Shown here piece after piece: positions 9,231 through 17,349 of a stretch of DNA of 64,000 nucleotides; positions within the stretch are counted from its first letter, which is position 1; each line of letters begins with the position of its first letter. The stretch covers positions 85,015-149,014 of the forward strand of contig NZ_BCMG01000008.1 in NCBI RefSeq assembly GCF_002217945.1. Direction: 5' to 3'. The translations under genes were made by a program, and so were the position numbers. The notes under the pieces were generated by a model. That model was given only the letters and a program-made list of their open reading frames with translations, was not told the origin of the DNA and did no database searches. The DNA comes from Secundilactobacillus silagei JCM 19001 (GTDB taxonomy: Bacteria > Bacillota > Bacilli > Lactobacillales > Lactobacillaceae).

Positions 9231-11144
9231 ATGCCTGAGATTCAACCCTATCAGGGTCAGGACTATGATGTGATTATCGTAGGTGCCGGTCATGCCGGTG
9301 TAGAAGCAGCGCTGGCAGCTGCGCGAATGGGCAACCAGACGTTATTAATGACGATTAACTTGGATATGGTGGCCTTTATGCCATGTAACCCATCGGTCGG
9401 TGGCCCAGCCAAGGGAATCGTCGTACGTGAAATTGACGCATTGGGCGGTGAAATGGGCCGTAACATTGACAAAACTTACGTCCAGATGCGGATGCTCAAT
9501 ACGGGTAAGGGACCGGCTGTTCGGGCATTACGGGCCCAAGCCGATAAGCATGCTTACCACGCTGAAATGAAACACACCTTGGAAAAGGAACCAAATTTAA
9601 CCCTGCGTCAGGGCATCGTCGACGATCTGATCGTTGAAGACGGGGTCTGCAAGGGGGTCATTACCAATACCGGCGCGCACTACAACGCTAAAACGGTGGT
9701 GATCGCTGCTGGAACGGCCGCACGGGGCAAAATTATCATCGGAGAGCTCATGTACTCGTCGGGGCCTAATAACTCCCAGCCAGCCATGAAACTCACTAAG
9801 AACCTCGAAAAATACGGTTTAAAGCTGGAACGGTTTAAGACTGGGACACCGCCACGAGTGGACGGCAATACGATCAACTATGACGAAACCGAAGAACAGC
9901 CTGGTGATAAAGAACCGAACCACTTTAGTTTTGAAACGCCGGATGAAAACTATTTAGCGCTTAAAAATCAACTCTCATGCTGGTTAACCTACACCAACGA
10001 AACAACTCATAAAATCATTCGGGCCAACCTCGACCGCGCACCCATGTTTACCGGTGTAATCGAAGGGGTTGGACCCCGTTACTGTCCATCAATTGAGGAC
10101 AAGATCGTGCGGTTTGCGGACAAGAGCCGCCACCAGCTGTTCTTGGAACCAGAAGGCCGCAAGACGGATGAATGGTACGTTCAAGGACTATCGACTTCCA
10201 TGCCTGAAGAAGTTCAGCAAAAGATCCTCCATTCGATCAAAGGGTTGGAAAAAGCCGAGTTGATGCGTCCAGGTTACGCCATTGAATACGATGTTGTTTC
10301 CCCTTACCAACTGCGCCCAACTCTTGAAACAAAATTAATCAAGAACCTGTATACTGCTGGTCAGACCAACGGAACTTCGGGTTACGAAGAAGCTGCCGGT
10401 CAAGGAATCATGGCTGGGATTAACGCCGGTTTACGGGCATTAGGCAAGGAACCTTACGTCATGAAGCGGTCCGAAGGCTACATTGGCGTCATGATCGATG
10501 ATCTGGTGACTAAGGGGACTAACGAACCTTACCGCTTGCTGACTAGCCGTGCGGAATACCGCTTAATTTTACGGCACGATAATGCTGACCTGCGTTTGAC
10601 GCCTAAGGGCCATGAACTGGGGCTGATTTCCGATGACCGCTACAACGCCTTTTTGGCGAAGCGCCAAGCCATCAAAGATGAACTTGCCCGCTTAAATACG
10701 GTGCGGGTCAAGCCATCGCCTGAAGTGAATGCTTACGTTGAATCACGCAACGAAAAGCCACTGAAAGACGGTGTGCTAGCGTCTGAATTCCTTCGACGGC
10801 CACGGGTAACTTATGCCGACTTGCTCCGGTTTATTCCGGCGCCTGAAAAGCCGCTGGATCGCCGCGTCATTGAAGAGATCGAAATTCGCATCAAGTACGC
10901 CGGCTACATCAAGAAAGCCGAAGAAAGCGTGGCTAAGATGAAGAAGATGGAAGCTAAAAAGATTCCCGATAACATCGATTTTGATGCCATTGACGGTCTC
11001 GCCACGGAAGCCCATCAAAAGCTCGACAAGATCCGGCCGGAAACTATTGCCCAAGCAACGCGGATCAGTGGGGTTAACCCAGCTGATATTGCGATCTTGA
11101 GCATCTATATCGAACGGGGTAAGATTGCTAAGATTCACGCATAA
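9231..11144 (+). CDS. mnmG: tRNA uridine-5-carboxymethylaminomethyl modification enzyme MnmG
   Basis: MnmG (GidA) is the FAD- and NADH-binding partner of MnmE in wobble-uridine modification. The 637-residue protein carries the dinucleotide-binding motif [18 protein letters not shown] near residues 18-35. It also has the family signatures [13 protein letters not shown] and [18 protein letters not shown], and the C-terminal helical tail ([17 protein letters not shown]) that contacts MnmE. The ribosome binding site AGGAGG is well placed. Full length, second gene of the mnmEG operon. Confidence 0.98.
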   Translation: MPEIQPYQGQDYDVIIVGAGHAGVEAALAAARMGNQTLLMTINLDMVAFMPCNPSVGGPAKGIVVREIDALGGEMGRNIDKTYVQMRMLNTGKGPAVRALRAQADKHAYHAEMKHTLEKEPNLTLRQGIVDDLIVEDGVCKGVITNTGAHYNAKTVVIAAGTAARGKIIIGELMYSSGPNNSQPAMKLTKNLEKYGLKLERFKTGTPPRVDGNTINYDETEEQPGDKEPNHFSFETPDENYLALKNQLSCWLTYTNETTHKIIRANLDRAPMFTGVIEGVGPRYCPSIEDKIVRFADKSRHQLFLEPEGRKTDEWYVQGLSTSMPEEVQQKILHSIKGLEKAELMRPGYAIEYDVVSPYQLRPTLETKLIKNLYTAGQTNGTSGYEEAAGQGIMAGINAGLRALGKEPYVMKRSEGYIGVMIDDLVTKGTNEPYRLLTSRAEYRLILRHDNADLRLTPKGHELGLISDDRYNAFLAKRQAIKDELARLNTVRVKPSPEVNAYVESRNEKPLKDGVLASEFLRRPRVTYADLLRFIPAPEKPLDRRVIEEIEIRIKYAGYIKKAEESVAKMKKMEAKKIPDNIDFDAIDGLATEAHQKLDKIRPETIAQATRISGVNPADIAILSIYIERGKIAKIHA

Positions 11145-11155
11145 TCAAGAAAATC

Positions 11156-11202
11156 AAAAAGACTAAATCTTCGCTGAGTTGCGAGGATTTAGTCTTTTTT
11201 TA
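11156..11202. terminator. Bidirectional terminator between mnmG and the thioesterase gene
   Basis: AAGACTAAATC paired with GATTTAGTCTT plus an inner TCGC/GCGA. It has A runs on one side and T runs on the other, and it lies between two convergent genes. Confidence 0.85.
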
Positions 11203-11204
11203 AT

Positions 11205-11708
11205 TTAATTGAGATCTAGATGTTTGAATAATCCCTTTTGATAATTCCGGTCCGCTTTGCGCTGCACTAACCGGTCCGCGTAGCCGCTGCAGAGAAATTT
11301 TTCTTCATCCGTTTCCGGCATAATTTTTGGCAGCGGCGGATTTGCTGGATTAGCCACCGTGACGAAGGTAACAAAACAGGTAAAGCCTACAAACTGCTCG
11401 CCAGTCAGTAAGTGTTCGCCCAGCCCTTTAACGAAGACTTCCAGTGAACGGTGGCTGGTACCAGTGACGTAGGATTCGATCAGCATGGCGTCTTGCATGA
11501 CGAACGGGGCAATGAAGGCCATGTGATCCATCGTCGCCGTGACCTGGACTTGATGGATGGCGCGCGAGGCCGCAATTGAGCTCGTATCATCAACTAATGA
11601 CAGAATTCGACCACCAAACACAGTGTTGTGTTCATTTAAATCCGCGCTGAATACCCGGTGACTTGAACTGACTAAGGTTTCGTGACAGGTTAACTGATTG
11701 ATGCTCAT
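11205..11708 (-). CDS. Acyl-CoA thioesterase, hotdog fold (YciA/YkhA-like)
   Basis: This protein probably hydrolyses acyl-CoA thioesters in the cytosol. The 167 residues contain a single hotdog domain with the family pattern NEHNTVFGGRILSLVDDTSSIAASR. Its Asn-His-x-x-x-x-Gly-Gly surroundings and the aspartates in the following helix form the usual active-site region; VTATMDHMAFIAPF follows. Convergent with mnmG and divergent from the HesB-like gene. Substrate range cannot be told from sequence. Confidence 0.85.
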   Translation of the reverse strand: MSINQLTCHETLVSSSHRVFSADLNEHNTVFGGRILSLVDDTSSIAASRAIHQVQVTATMDHMAFIAPFVMQDAMLIESYVTGTSHRSLEVFVKGLGEHLLTGEQFVGFTCFVTFVTVANPANPPLPKIMPETDEEKFLCSGYADRLVQRKADRNYQKGLFKHLDLN

Positions 11709-11766
11709 AATGTGACCTCCAGTAATCCATAATTAGGGCTATTCTAACATAGATTCGAAAGGGGTA

Positions 11767-11780
11767 TTGAAGCGGTTACA
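11767..11780. promoter_or_regulatory. Weak cre-like sequence
   Basis: TTGAAGCGGTTACA differs from the CcpA cre consensus TGWAANCGNTNWCA at two positions. It lies in the divergent spacer between the thioesterase and HesB-like genes. Tentative. Confidence 0.25.
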
Positions 11781-11870
11781 TTTAAAATGAGTGAGTTAGA
11801 ATCATATTAATTGTATTACGGGCAGACAACTTTCATAATGAAGTCAAAATTAATGAAAGAAGCGATCAAA

Positions 11871-12227
11871 ATGACACGACATTTAACGTTATCACCAGAG
11901 GCCATTGCTAAAATCAAGCCGCAGTTAACGGATCACACTCGGATCTTACTGAGTTATGACGACGGGGTTGGCCCCTATTCTCACCATGGACTAGTTGCGT
12001 TGCAGGTCTCGTTTCAACTGGTGCTGATCAACGATAGCCAGCCCTATGACGATTACGACGAAGAAATCGAGACTAATTTACAGCCAATGTATATCAAATC
12101 CTATTCCGGCCGGTTTCTGAGTGATCAGATGACCTTAAAGCTGCAGCCCAAGTATCAGACTATGGTGCTAGCAGATGAAGGCGGTGAAATTGATCAAAAC
12201 GTGGAAATCGTCAGTGAACGAAACTAA
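11871..12227 (+). CDS. HesB/IscA-like iron-sulfur cluster biosynthesis family protein
   Basis: The 118-residue protein resembles the lactobacillar HesB-like (iron-sulfur biosynthesis) family: MTRHLTLSPEAIAKI, a central beta region and the IKSYSGRFLSDQMTLKL segment. No CGCG-type cysteines are present (no cysteine at all), so assembly of clusters through cysteine ligands is doubtful and the family name may mislead. I take the ATG at 11871, preceded by GAAAGAAG. An upstream TTG at 11811 would add 20 residues with no homologous look. Confidence 0.65.
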   Translation: MTRHLTLSPEAIAKIKPQLTDHTRILLSYDDGVGPYSHHGLVALQVSFQLVLINDSQPYDDYDEEIETNLQPMYIKSYSGRFLSDQMTLKLQPKYQTMVLADEGGEIDQNVEIVSERN

Positions 12228-12233
12228 AAATTA

Positions 12234-12268
12234 AAAAAACGGGAACTGTTCAACGGCGACCGTTTTTT
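12234..12268 (+). terminator. Terminator after the HesB-like gene
   Basis: AAAAAACGG pairs with CCGTTTTTT around a GAACTGTTCAACGGCGA loop, ending in a T run. Confidence 0.65.
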
Positions 12269-12283
12269 GTTGAAATAAAAGCG

Positions 12284-12297
12284 TGAAAGCGTTGTGA
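12284..12297 (+). promoter_or_regulatory. cre (CcpA) site upstream of pyruvate oxidase
   Basis: TGAAAGCGTTGTGA matches TGWAANCGNTNWCA with one mismatch. It lies about 35 bases before the -35 region of the pox promoter. Catabolite control of pyruvate oxidase is well known in Lactobacillus plantarum; its action here is inferred. Confidence 0.6.
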
Positions 12298-12330
12298 AAA
12301 CCTTAACTTACAAAAAGTAAGCAAATCAGG

Positions 12331-12358
12331 TGACTTTTAAAGCTTGCAGCACTATACT
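12331..12358 (+). promoter_or_regulatory. Promoter of pox
   Basis: TGACTT (-35, weak), 16-base spacer, TATACT (-10). Confidence 0.5.
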
Positions 12359-12430
12359 TTTTAACGTTAAACAATTTAAGCATTGGATAGTTTTAATTGT
12401 GATGAGAAATTAATGGAGGAGTGCGATACG

Positions 12431-14191
12431 ATGACAAAGATGATGGCAGGACAAGCATTAGTTAAAGTATTGGAAGATTGGGACGTTGACCATCTTTATG
12501 GGATTCCTGGGGGCTCAATTAACCATACCGTTGAAGGTCTATATCTCGAGCAAGATAAGGTGAAGTATATTCAGGTTCGCCACGAAGAGGTCGGTGCCAT
12601 TGCGGCTTCTGCCGATGCTAAATTCACGGGTAAGATCGGGGTTACTTTTGGTTCCGCAGGTCCTGGTGCGACTCACCTGTTCAACGGCCTTTACGATGCC
12701 AAGATGGACCACGTGCCCGTGCTGGCAATCGTGGGCCAAGTTGCCCAACCGGTGATGAACACCAACTTCTTCCAGGAAATGGATGAAGGGCCAATGTTTG
12801 ATGATGTTTCAGTCTATAACCGGACCGTCACCACGGCGGAACAGATCCCCTATGTCATCAACGAAGCCATTCGTGAAGCTTACCGTCAAAGCGGCGTGGC
12901 AGTGGTCATTTTGCCTGAAGACTTGACCCAAAAAGAAATTGATTATGTGCCATCAAAGACACCGAAAGAAGTTACGAATAACTACAGCCAAACAGTTGAT
13001 CCAAAGGCTATCCAGGACAGCCTTAAGATGATCAAGGAAGCTAAGCATCCACTGATCTATGCTGGCCGCGGCTTGCTGGGTGCCCGGGATGTGTTGACGA
13101 AGTTCTCCGAGCAGTTCAACATTCCAGTGATGAACACGGTACCGTCAACGGGCGTCATTTCAACCGATCACCCGAACTTTATTGGCACATTTGGTCGGTT
13201 AGGAACAAAATCAGGCTTTGAAGCCCTGCAGCATGCTGATTTGATCCTCTTCTTGGCTTCTGAATTTCCGTTTGCGAACTTCTGGCCAAAGAACTTAAAG
13301 ATCATTCAAGTAAACACGAACCCATTTGATATTGGGAAGACGGTTGACGTTGATTATTCAGTGATTGCGGATGCTAAGAGCTATCTAAATGATATGATTG
13401 CCACCGGTGAAACACGTCCAGCAGATACTTGGCTGAAAGCGAACCAGGAAAATAAGGCGAACTGGAACAAGTGGCTGGATGAACAGGCTGAAGATGAGAG
13501 CCGTGGCTTAAACCCTGAAGCAGTTACTAAGAAGATTGCTGAACTGGCAGGGCCTAACGACACTTATGCGGTTGATACCGGGAACGTTTCTGAATGGGGC
13601 GTTCGTGGGTTACCGATGAACAAGAACCAGCGTTTTGCCATTTCTGGTTTATTTGCCACCATGGGCTTTGGCCTGCCTGGTGGGATGGCTGGTGCGCTGA
13701 GTGTACCGGATGCACAGGCTTGGTCACTGTCAGGTGATGGCGGTTTCGCCATGGTAGCACCTGACATTATTACTGAAGCTCGTTATGAACTGCCAGTCAT
13801 TAACGTCGTCTTTACCAATCACCGCTTCGGCTTTATCTACTACGAACAGGCGGAATCCAAGCAGCACTTCTACGGGGTCGATCTAACGGATGCCGACTGG
13901 GCGAAGGTGGCTGAAGGACTTGGCGGGATTGGCTTTACCGTTAAGAATAAGGCTGATCTTGATGAGGTCTTCGCTAAGGTCAAGGACTTACAGGCCAACG
14001 GCAACAAGAAGCCGATCGTGATCAACGCCTACATTAATCCTGATGATCCAATCGCGACGGCCTTTATGCCATTAGACGAAAAGCTCTACGGCGCGGATAC
14101 TGTTAAGGCTTACTCAGAGAAGTACCACATTGATCCAAAGACGCAGCCATCATTAGGTGAACTGCTTCGTGCTCAAGGCGATGATAAGTAG
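12431..14191 (+). CDS. pox: Pyruvate oxidase (acetyl phosphate-forming)
   Basis: This enzyme converts pyruvate, phosphate and oxygen to acetyl phosphate, CO2 and hydrogen peroxide using ThDP, FAD and Mg. The 586-residue protein has the three domains of the acetolactate synthase superfamily. The Glu-containing motif is VRHEEVGAIAASADAKF, followed by GVTFGSAGPGATHLFNGLYDA. The ThDP-Mg motif begins at SGDGGFAMVAPDI. The ATG at 12431 has GGAGGAG upstream; an in-frame TTG at 12383 lies before that site and is unlikely. Monocistronic, with cre-linked promoter and terminator. It is the main candidate for aerobic H2O2 production. Confidence 0.92.
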   Translation: MTKMMAGQALVKVLEDWDVDHLYGIPGGSINHTVEGLYLEQDKVKYIQVRHEEVGAIAASADAKFTGKIGVTFGSAGPGATHLFNGLYDAKMDHVPVLAIVGQVAQPVMNTNFFQEMDEGPMFDDVSVYNRTVTTAEQIPYVINEAIREAYRQSGVAVVILPEDLTQKEIDYVPSKTPKEVTNNYSQTVDPKAIQDSLKMIKEAKHPLIYAGRGLLGARDVLTKFSEQFNIPVMNTVPSTGVISTDHPNFIGTFGRLGTKSGFEALQHADLILFLASEFPFANFWPKNLKIIQVNTNPFDIGKTVDVDYSVIADAKSYLNDMIATGETRPADTWLKANQENKANWNKWLDEQAEDESRGLNPEAVTKKIAELAGPNDTYAVDTGNVSEWGVRGLPMNKNQRFAISGLFATMGFGLPGGMAGALSVPDAQAWSLSGDGGFAMVAPDIITEARYELPVINVVFTNHRFGFIYYEQAESKQHFYGVDLTDADWAKVAEGLGGIGFTVKNKADLDEVFAKVKDLQANGNKKPIVINAYINPDDPIATAFMPLDEKLYGADTVKAYSEKYHIDPKTQPSLGELLRAQGDDK

Positions 14192-14224
14192 GTTTTAAGT
14201 TCTGAAAAATAATTTTCAACGTGA

Positions 14225-14265
14225 AAAGCTCAGTACAATAATCAGATTGTACTGGGCTTTTTGGT
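14225..14265 (+). terminator. Terminator after pox
   Basis: AAGCTCAGTACAAT paired with ATTGTACTGGGCTT, followed by TTT. Confidence 0.85.
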
Positions 14266-14381
14266 TTGCGTTTAATAGATTTTGTAATAGCGGTTCGTCG
14301 CATTACAAATTACCAGGAATTAACGCCACCGTGGGCAAATCTGGTATGATACGAGTATAACTATCTTGGGGAGGAATAACG

Positions 14382-14573
14382 ATGGCAAAATGGTTTAGTG
14401 GTAGACGATCAAAGCAGCAGGTATTAGGGGACACCAATAATGATCACGAGATCGATTATGGTGAATTGTACACAGCGTATGCCAAATCGAAACAGAATAA
14501 TATGTCTCGTCAGCGACACCAAGCGGAGAAAATGGCCAGTCAAATCAAAAAAGATCAGCAACGAAATTCATGA
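14382..14573 (+). CDS. Small protein with one EF-hand-like loop
   Basis: The 63-residue basic and hydrophilic protein has a good ribosome binding site (GGGGAGG). I do not recognise the family. Residues 17-28 (DTNNDHEIDYGE) fit the 12-residue EF-hand calcium loop: D1, N3, D5, I8, D9 and E12 are all in place, although position 6 is His rather than Gly. A cationic C-terminal helix (AEKMASQIKKDQQRN) follows. There is no signal peptide, so it would be cytoplasmic. Calcium binding is inferred only from the loop. Confidence 0.65.
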   Translation: MAKWFSGRRSKQQVLGDTNNDHEIDYGELYTAYAKSKQNNMSRQRHQAEKMASQIKKDQQRNS

Positions 14574-14858
14574 CAGATAAAAAATTATCCTACGAGGGGA
14601 CAGCGACTTGCTTATTTTACAAGTGGTTCTACAATTTAAATCCAGGGAAAAGTGATAGGCCACTATATGGTTACTATCATGAAAATGGCTTAAAGTACAG
14701 GCATATAGCTTCAATGATAATTGACATATAACTGGGAAACCATGACACTATAAGAAGTCAGGGTAAAAGCTGAAAAGTTCTTGGTAAAATAGCCTTTAGA
14801 GCCATTTTTTGACGGCTTTAAAGGCTATTTGAATGTTCTAGGGGGAATTATTTGCAGT
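14574..14858. other. Intergenic stretch, no gene seen
   Basis: It holds a hairpin at 14787-14830 (AAATAGCCTTTA with TTAAAGGCTATTT) without a T run. I see no coding potential and no clear promoter. Confidence 0.45.
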
Positions 14859-14888
14859 AAAAACGGACTACCTAATTGAGACAGTCCG
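14859..14888 (-). terminator. Terminator of the small secreted protein gene
   Basis: On the minus strand CGGACT pairs with AGTCCG and is followed by five T, 16 bases after the stop of the gene at 14905. Confidence 0.75.
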
Positions 14889-14904
14889 CTATTGATCTAT
14901 TTAG

Positions 14905-15435
14905 TTATTTCCAAGCACTAGCCTTGAAATAGTATTGATTTTGAGGCTCAGTTCCGCCTTGGTTACCAAAAATGTATCTCAATGAACTTTCAATAGCTGG
15001 ATAGCGATATTTTTTACCGCTATGATCATATAAATAAGCGTGCGTGCGTCTCATCGCGGGTACTTCATAGAGACCACCGACGCTAAAAGCGTACCAAGCA
15101 GACCCCTTATTGTGTTCAGTAAATAAGCAAGCGTAATAATCTTTGCCGACAGAACGGCCTTCTTTAGCTGTTGAACAATGTCCTATTGGTTTAAATCTGC
15201 TACTTCCTATAGTTTTATGGTTATGATACCAAGTAGTGTAGGTATACTTGGTAAATTTAATCTCGCTATCCTTGGATAGACTAGGTTTGCTGTACCAAGC
15301 ACCCCTTAATGATTTAGGAATAATTGCGTGAGATTTTATACCAGATATAGCAGTTGCACTTGCAGTCATAGATGTAGCACCGAACGTTGCTAGGGCAAGC
15401 ACGATAACGGCTAGTCCCTTGATTAATTTATTCAT
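14905..15435 (-). CDS. Small secreted protein of unknown function
   Basis: The 176-residue protein has a clear Sec signal peptide (MNKLIKGLAVIVLALATFG ... TASA, cut near residue 27). The mature part is rich in Tyr, Trp, Lys and His, and opens with IPKSLRGAWYS. A similar P-x-x-[LI]-R-G-[AKY]-[WY] segment follows the signal peptides of the proteins at 15469 and 16739. Two or more cysteines (CSTAKEG, YYACLF) could form a disulfide. Family not recognised; an extracellular lipocalin-like or wall-associated role is only a guess. It is 33 bp downstream of a second secreted-protein gene and probably in one operon with it. Confidence 0.75.
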   Translation of the reverse strand: MNKLIKGLAVIVLALATFGATSMTASATAISGIKSHAIIPKSLRGAWYSKPSLSKDSEIKFTKYTYTTWYHNHKTIGSSRFKPIGHCSTAKEGRSVGKDYYACLFTEHNKGSAWYAFSVGGLYEVPAMRRTHAYLYDHSGKKYRYPAIESSLRYIFGNQGGTEPQNQYYFKASAWK

Positions 15436-15468
15436 GGAATTTTACTTCCTCTTTTTTGATTTGATGTA

Positions 15469-15897
15469 TTAATATTTGTATTCCCAGGCACGATGTTTAA
15501 AGGAGTGCGTCCATGTATATTTGATTTTTGACCCTCGTTTGTAAACGCGCATGGTCTGATTAACATCATCCATCTTATCCATGCCATTGATCTCATAGGT
15601 ATGAGTGCCAATCTTTTTATAGGATGCATCCATTGCTATTCCTAGCATTGCAGATCCTGTAAGACTACGCTTACCATGATACATAGGACTCCAAAAATTG
15701 TAGAATGGTGCCGAATCTTGTCTAATATAAATGCGCGAATAGTTTCTTTCTTTGCCTAGAGGCCTACCCTTGTATTTCCCTCGTAATGTGACTGGTGTAC
15801 CATTATGCCACGTAGCAGCAGATACATGAGTAGGCATCAAAGTAAGAGTACCTAGAAGTGCTGACGTGGCCAATAAACCTGTAACACATTTGTTCAT
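15469..15897 (-). CDS. Small secreted protein of unknown function
   Basis: The 142-residue protein has a signal peptide (MNKCVTGLLATSALLGTLTL ... VSA, cut near residue 28). The mature chain opens with ATWHNGTPVTLRGKYKGRPLG and ends in a cluster of Trp, Tyr, Lys and His (YTWTHSFKHRAWEYKY). The TLRG-K-Y element recalls the LRG-W segment of its neighbour. No catalytic motif is seen. It is the first gene of a probable two-gene minus-strand operon with the gene at 14905. The AGGAGACGG ribosome binding site supports the start. Confidence 0.75.
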   Translation of the reverse strand: MNKCVTGLLATSALLGTLTLMPTHVSAATWHNGTPVTLRGKYKGRPLGKERNYSRIYIRQDSAPFYNFWSPMYHGKRSLTGSAMLGIAMDASYKKIGTHTYEINGMDKMDDVNQTMRVYKRGSKIKYTWTHSFKHRAWEYKY

Positions 15898-16135
15898 TAT
15901 TCCGTCTCCTTCTTACGACAACAGTTTATGTAACATAATTAAGCATAGGTCTAGTATCCCGAGAATTCCAGAGTTGACCGTAATTCAATTTTAAGATCGA
16001 TAAAGTTTGGTATAATAAGACTTTCCATATGTAAAATATTGTAAAAGAAACCCAGCGACCTGCTCTCTAAAGCTATTTCTAGTTTTGGGGAGCAGGTCAC
16101 TGTTATACTATCTACAAGGGAGCGTAACCATAGTT

Positions 16136-16273
16136 ATGGAAGATTTTGGGAAAGACCTGGAAGAACTAGGCGGCTGCATTAACGGTTGCTTTACTGGTTG
16201 TGTTGGGTTGGTAATAGCCGTTGCAGTTGTTGCCTTCTGCATAGCCGTAATTGTCGAAACAATACTTCATTAG
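16136..16273 (+). CDS. Cysteine-rich single-pass mini membrane protein
   Basis: This 45-residue peptide has a short acidic N terminus (MEDFGKDLEELGG), three close cysteines (CINGCFTGC) and one membrane helix (VGLVIAVAVVAFCIAVIV). GGGAG lies 13 bases upstream. Its stop codon overlaps the ribosome binding site of the next small gene, so the two look translationally coupled. A GG pair before the first cysteine recalls double-glycine leaders, but the upstream leader residues do not fit. Function unknown; the small size and coupling are what support it as a gene. Confidence 0.5.
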   Translation: MEDFGKDLEELGGCINGCFTGCVGLVIAVAVVAFCIAVIVETILH

Positions 16274-16283
16274 AGGTGATAAC

Positions 16284-16469
16284 TTGAATAAAGTTTATAT
16301 GTTGCCAGTCATTCAATCTGGTCTGGAAAAGGAAATTATGATGACCATAGACGGCATAAATCAAGTTTTCACCGTGCCAGAAGATGCCGGCCAACAACTG
16401 CCAATTAAAATCAGTGATACCGATAATGACGGGGTTAGGTGGGCTACTGCTCATAGCTTTGTCTGTTGA
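16284..16469 (+). CDS. Small hypothetical protein coupled to the mini membrane protein
   Basis: The 61-residue protein starts at a TTG at 16284, 6 bases after GAGGTG. That ribosome binding site spans the stop codon of the preceding 45-residue gene. The chain (MNKVYMLPVIQSGLEKEI) contains DTDNDG near residues 45-50, resembling the first half of an EF-hand loop, and ends abruptly at HSFVC. The short tail after that motif may mean the reading frame was truncated by a frameshift. Function unknown. A terminator follows at 16536. Confidence 0.5.
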   Translation: MNKVYMLPVIQSGLEKEIMMTIDGINQVFTVPEDAGQQLPIKISDTDNDGVRWATAHSFVC

Positions 16470-16535
16470 TAATGAAGTAGTAAGATTAAATGGCGGCTAT
16501 TATTGCATGGATTCAAGCCTTACAGACGTTCAAAC

Positions 16536-16569
16536 GGCAATCCGGTTTATATCGGATTACCCTTTTTTA
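16536..16569 (+). terminator. Terminator after the mini-protein operon
   Basis: GGCAATCCG pairs with CGGATTACC (one mismatch) and is followed by a T run. Confidence 0.65.
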
Positions 16570-16738
16570 TTTTCTTCAATTTGTTGAAATGCAATCGCTC
16601 ATTGATGGGCTACTACTGACTCCCTCGTCTGCCTAAGCTTCGGCAACAAAATAGAGTTGATCTCGTTAATGGGCACCTCATACCTAACAATGACACCCGA
16701 ATTAGTGTTAAGCTTTGAGCAATTAAGGAGGCCACATT

Positions 16739-17113
16739 ATGAAAGTCCGTAAAGTTCTTTTAGGATTTGGTTTAAGCTTGTTATTTGTCTTTTTGGGTCT
16801 TGGTGCTAGCTCTAGTTCAGCCTCTGCACGTACAATTCATGCCTTTCCATCATATATTAGAGGGTACTGGCATACTGGTAGCGAAAGTCATGGGGTACAC
16901 ATTACTAAACATACGATGACGATTGATGGCAGCACAAAATTCACTCATCCACGGTATAAACCATCAAGCTATGCCGCACAAGATGTTCGAATTTATAACA
17001 CACACAAACACCACTGGAAAACGATTAGTTTCGTTACAGAAGGTGGACACAAACTTAGTTATGCTTATGACGCATGGACCAGCAATCCGTGGATACTACA
17101 CTACGGTTGGTAA
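16739..17113 (+). CDS. Small secreted protein, His- and Tyr-rich
   Basis: The 124-residue protein follows AAGGAGG and has a signal peptide (MKVRKVLLGFGLSLLFVFLGLGASSSSASA, cut near residue 30). The mature part starts RTIHAFPSYIRGYWHTGSE and is rich in His, Tyr and Trp, ending NPWILHYGW. The F-P-x-x-I-R-G-x-W element lies just after the signal peptide, as in the 14905 gene, suggesting distant kinship. Function unknown. It has its own terminator at 17144. Confidence 0.75.
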   Translation: MKVRKVLLGFGLSLLFVFLGLGASSSSASARTIHAFPSYIRGYWHTGSESHGVHITKHTMTIDGSTKFTHPRYKPSSYAAQDVRIYNTHKHHWKTISFVTEGGHKLSYAYDAWTSNPWILHYGW

Positions 17114-17143
17114 CGTGAACTACTAGTAGTTTACGTCAGACAG

Positions 17144-17187
17144 AAAAAGCGCTAAGGGGCTTAGAATGAGCTTCTGGGCGCTTTTTT
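17144..17187 (+). terminator. Terminator after the gene at 16739
   Basis: AAAAAGCGC pairs with GCGCTTTTTT around an inner GGGGCTTAGAATGAGCTTCT loop. Confidence 0.75.
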
Positions 17188-17349
17188 AGCATGATAATGG
17201 TATCGAAATAGTCACTGCTTTGGCCGGTTATTTTGGGGGAACCATGACCAGCAGTCAACTGAATTTGATATATAATCCAACTGGTAATTTAAAGGAAACT
17301 GATTAACGGCATGAACTATTTTTAAAACTTGGATTAAGATTGATTGAAC

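Noticed and set aside
10776..11138. 120-residue ORF antisense to the mnmG 3' end
   Set aside because: It is the shadow of a clear core gene, with no start signal.
16136..16273. Double-glycine bacteriocin leader in the 45-residue peptide
   Set aside because: GG precedes Cys14, but the hydrophobic leader positions (-4, -7, -12) are occupied by E, D and E, and no transporter or immunity gene is near.
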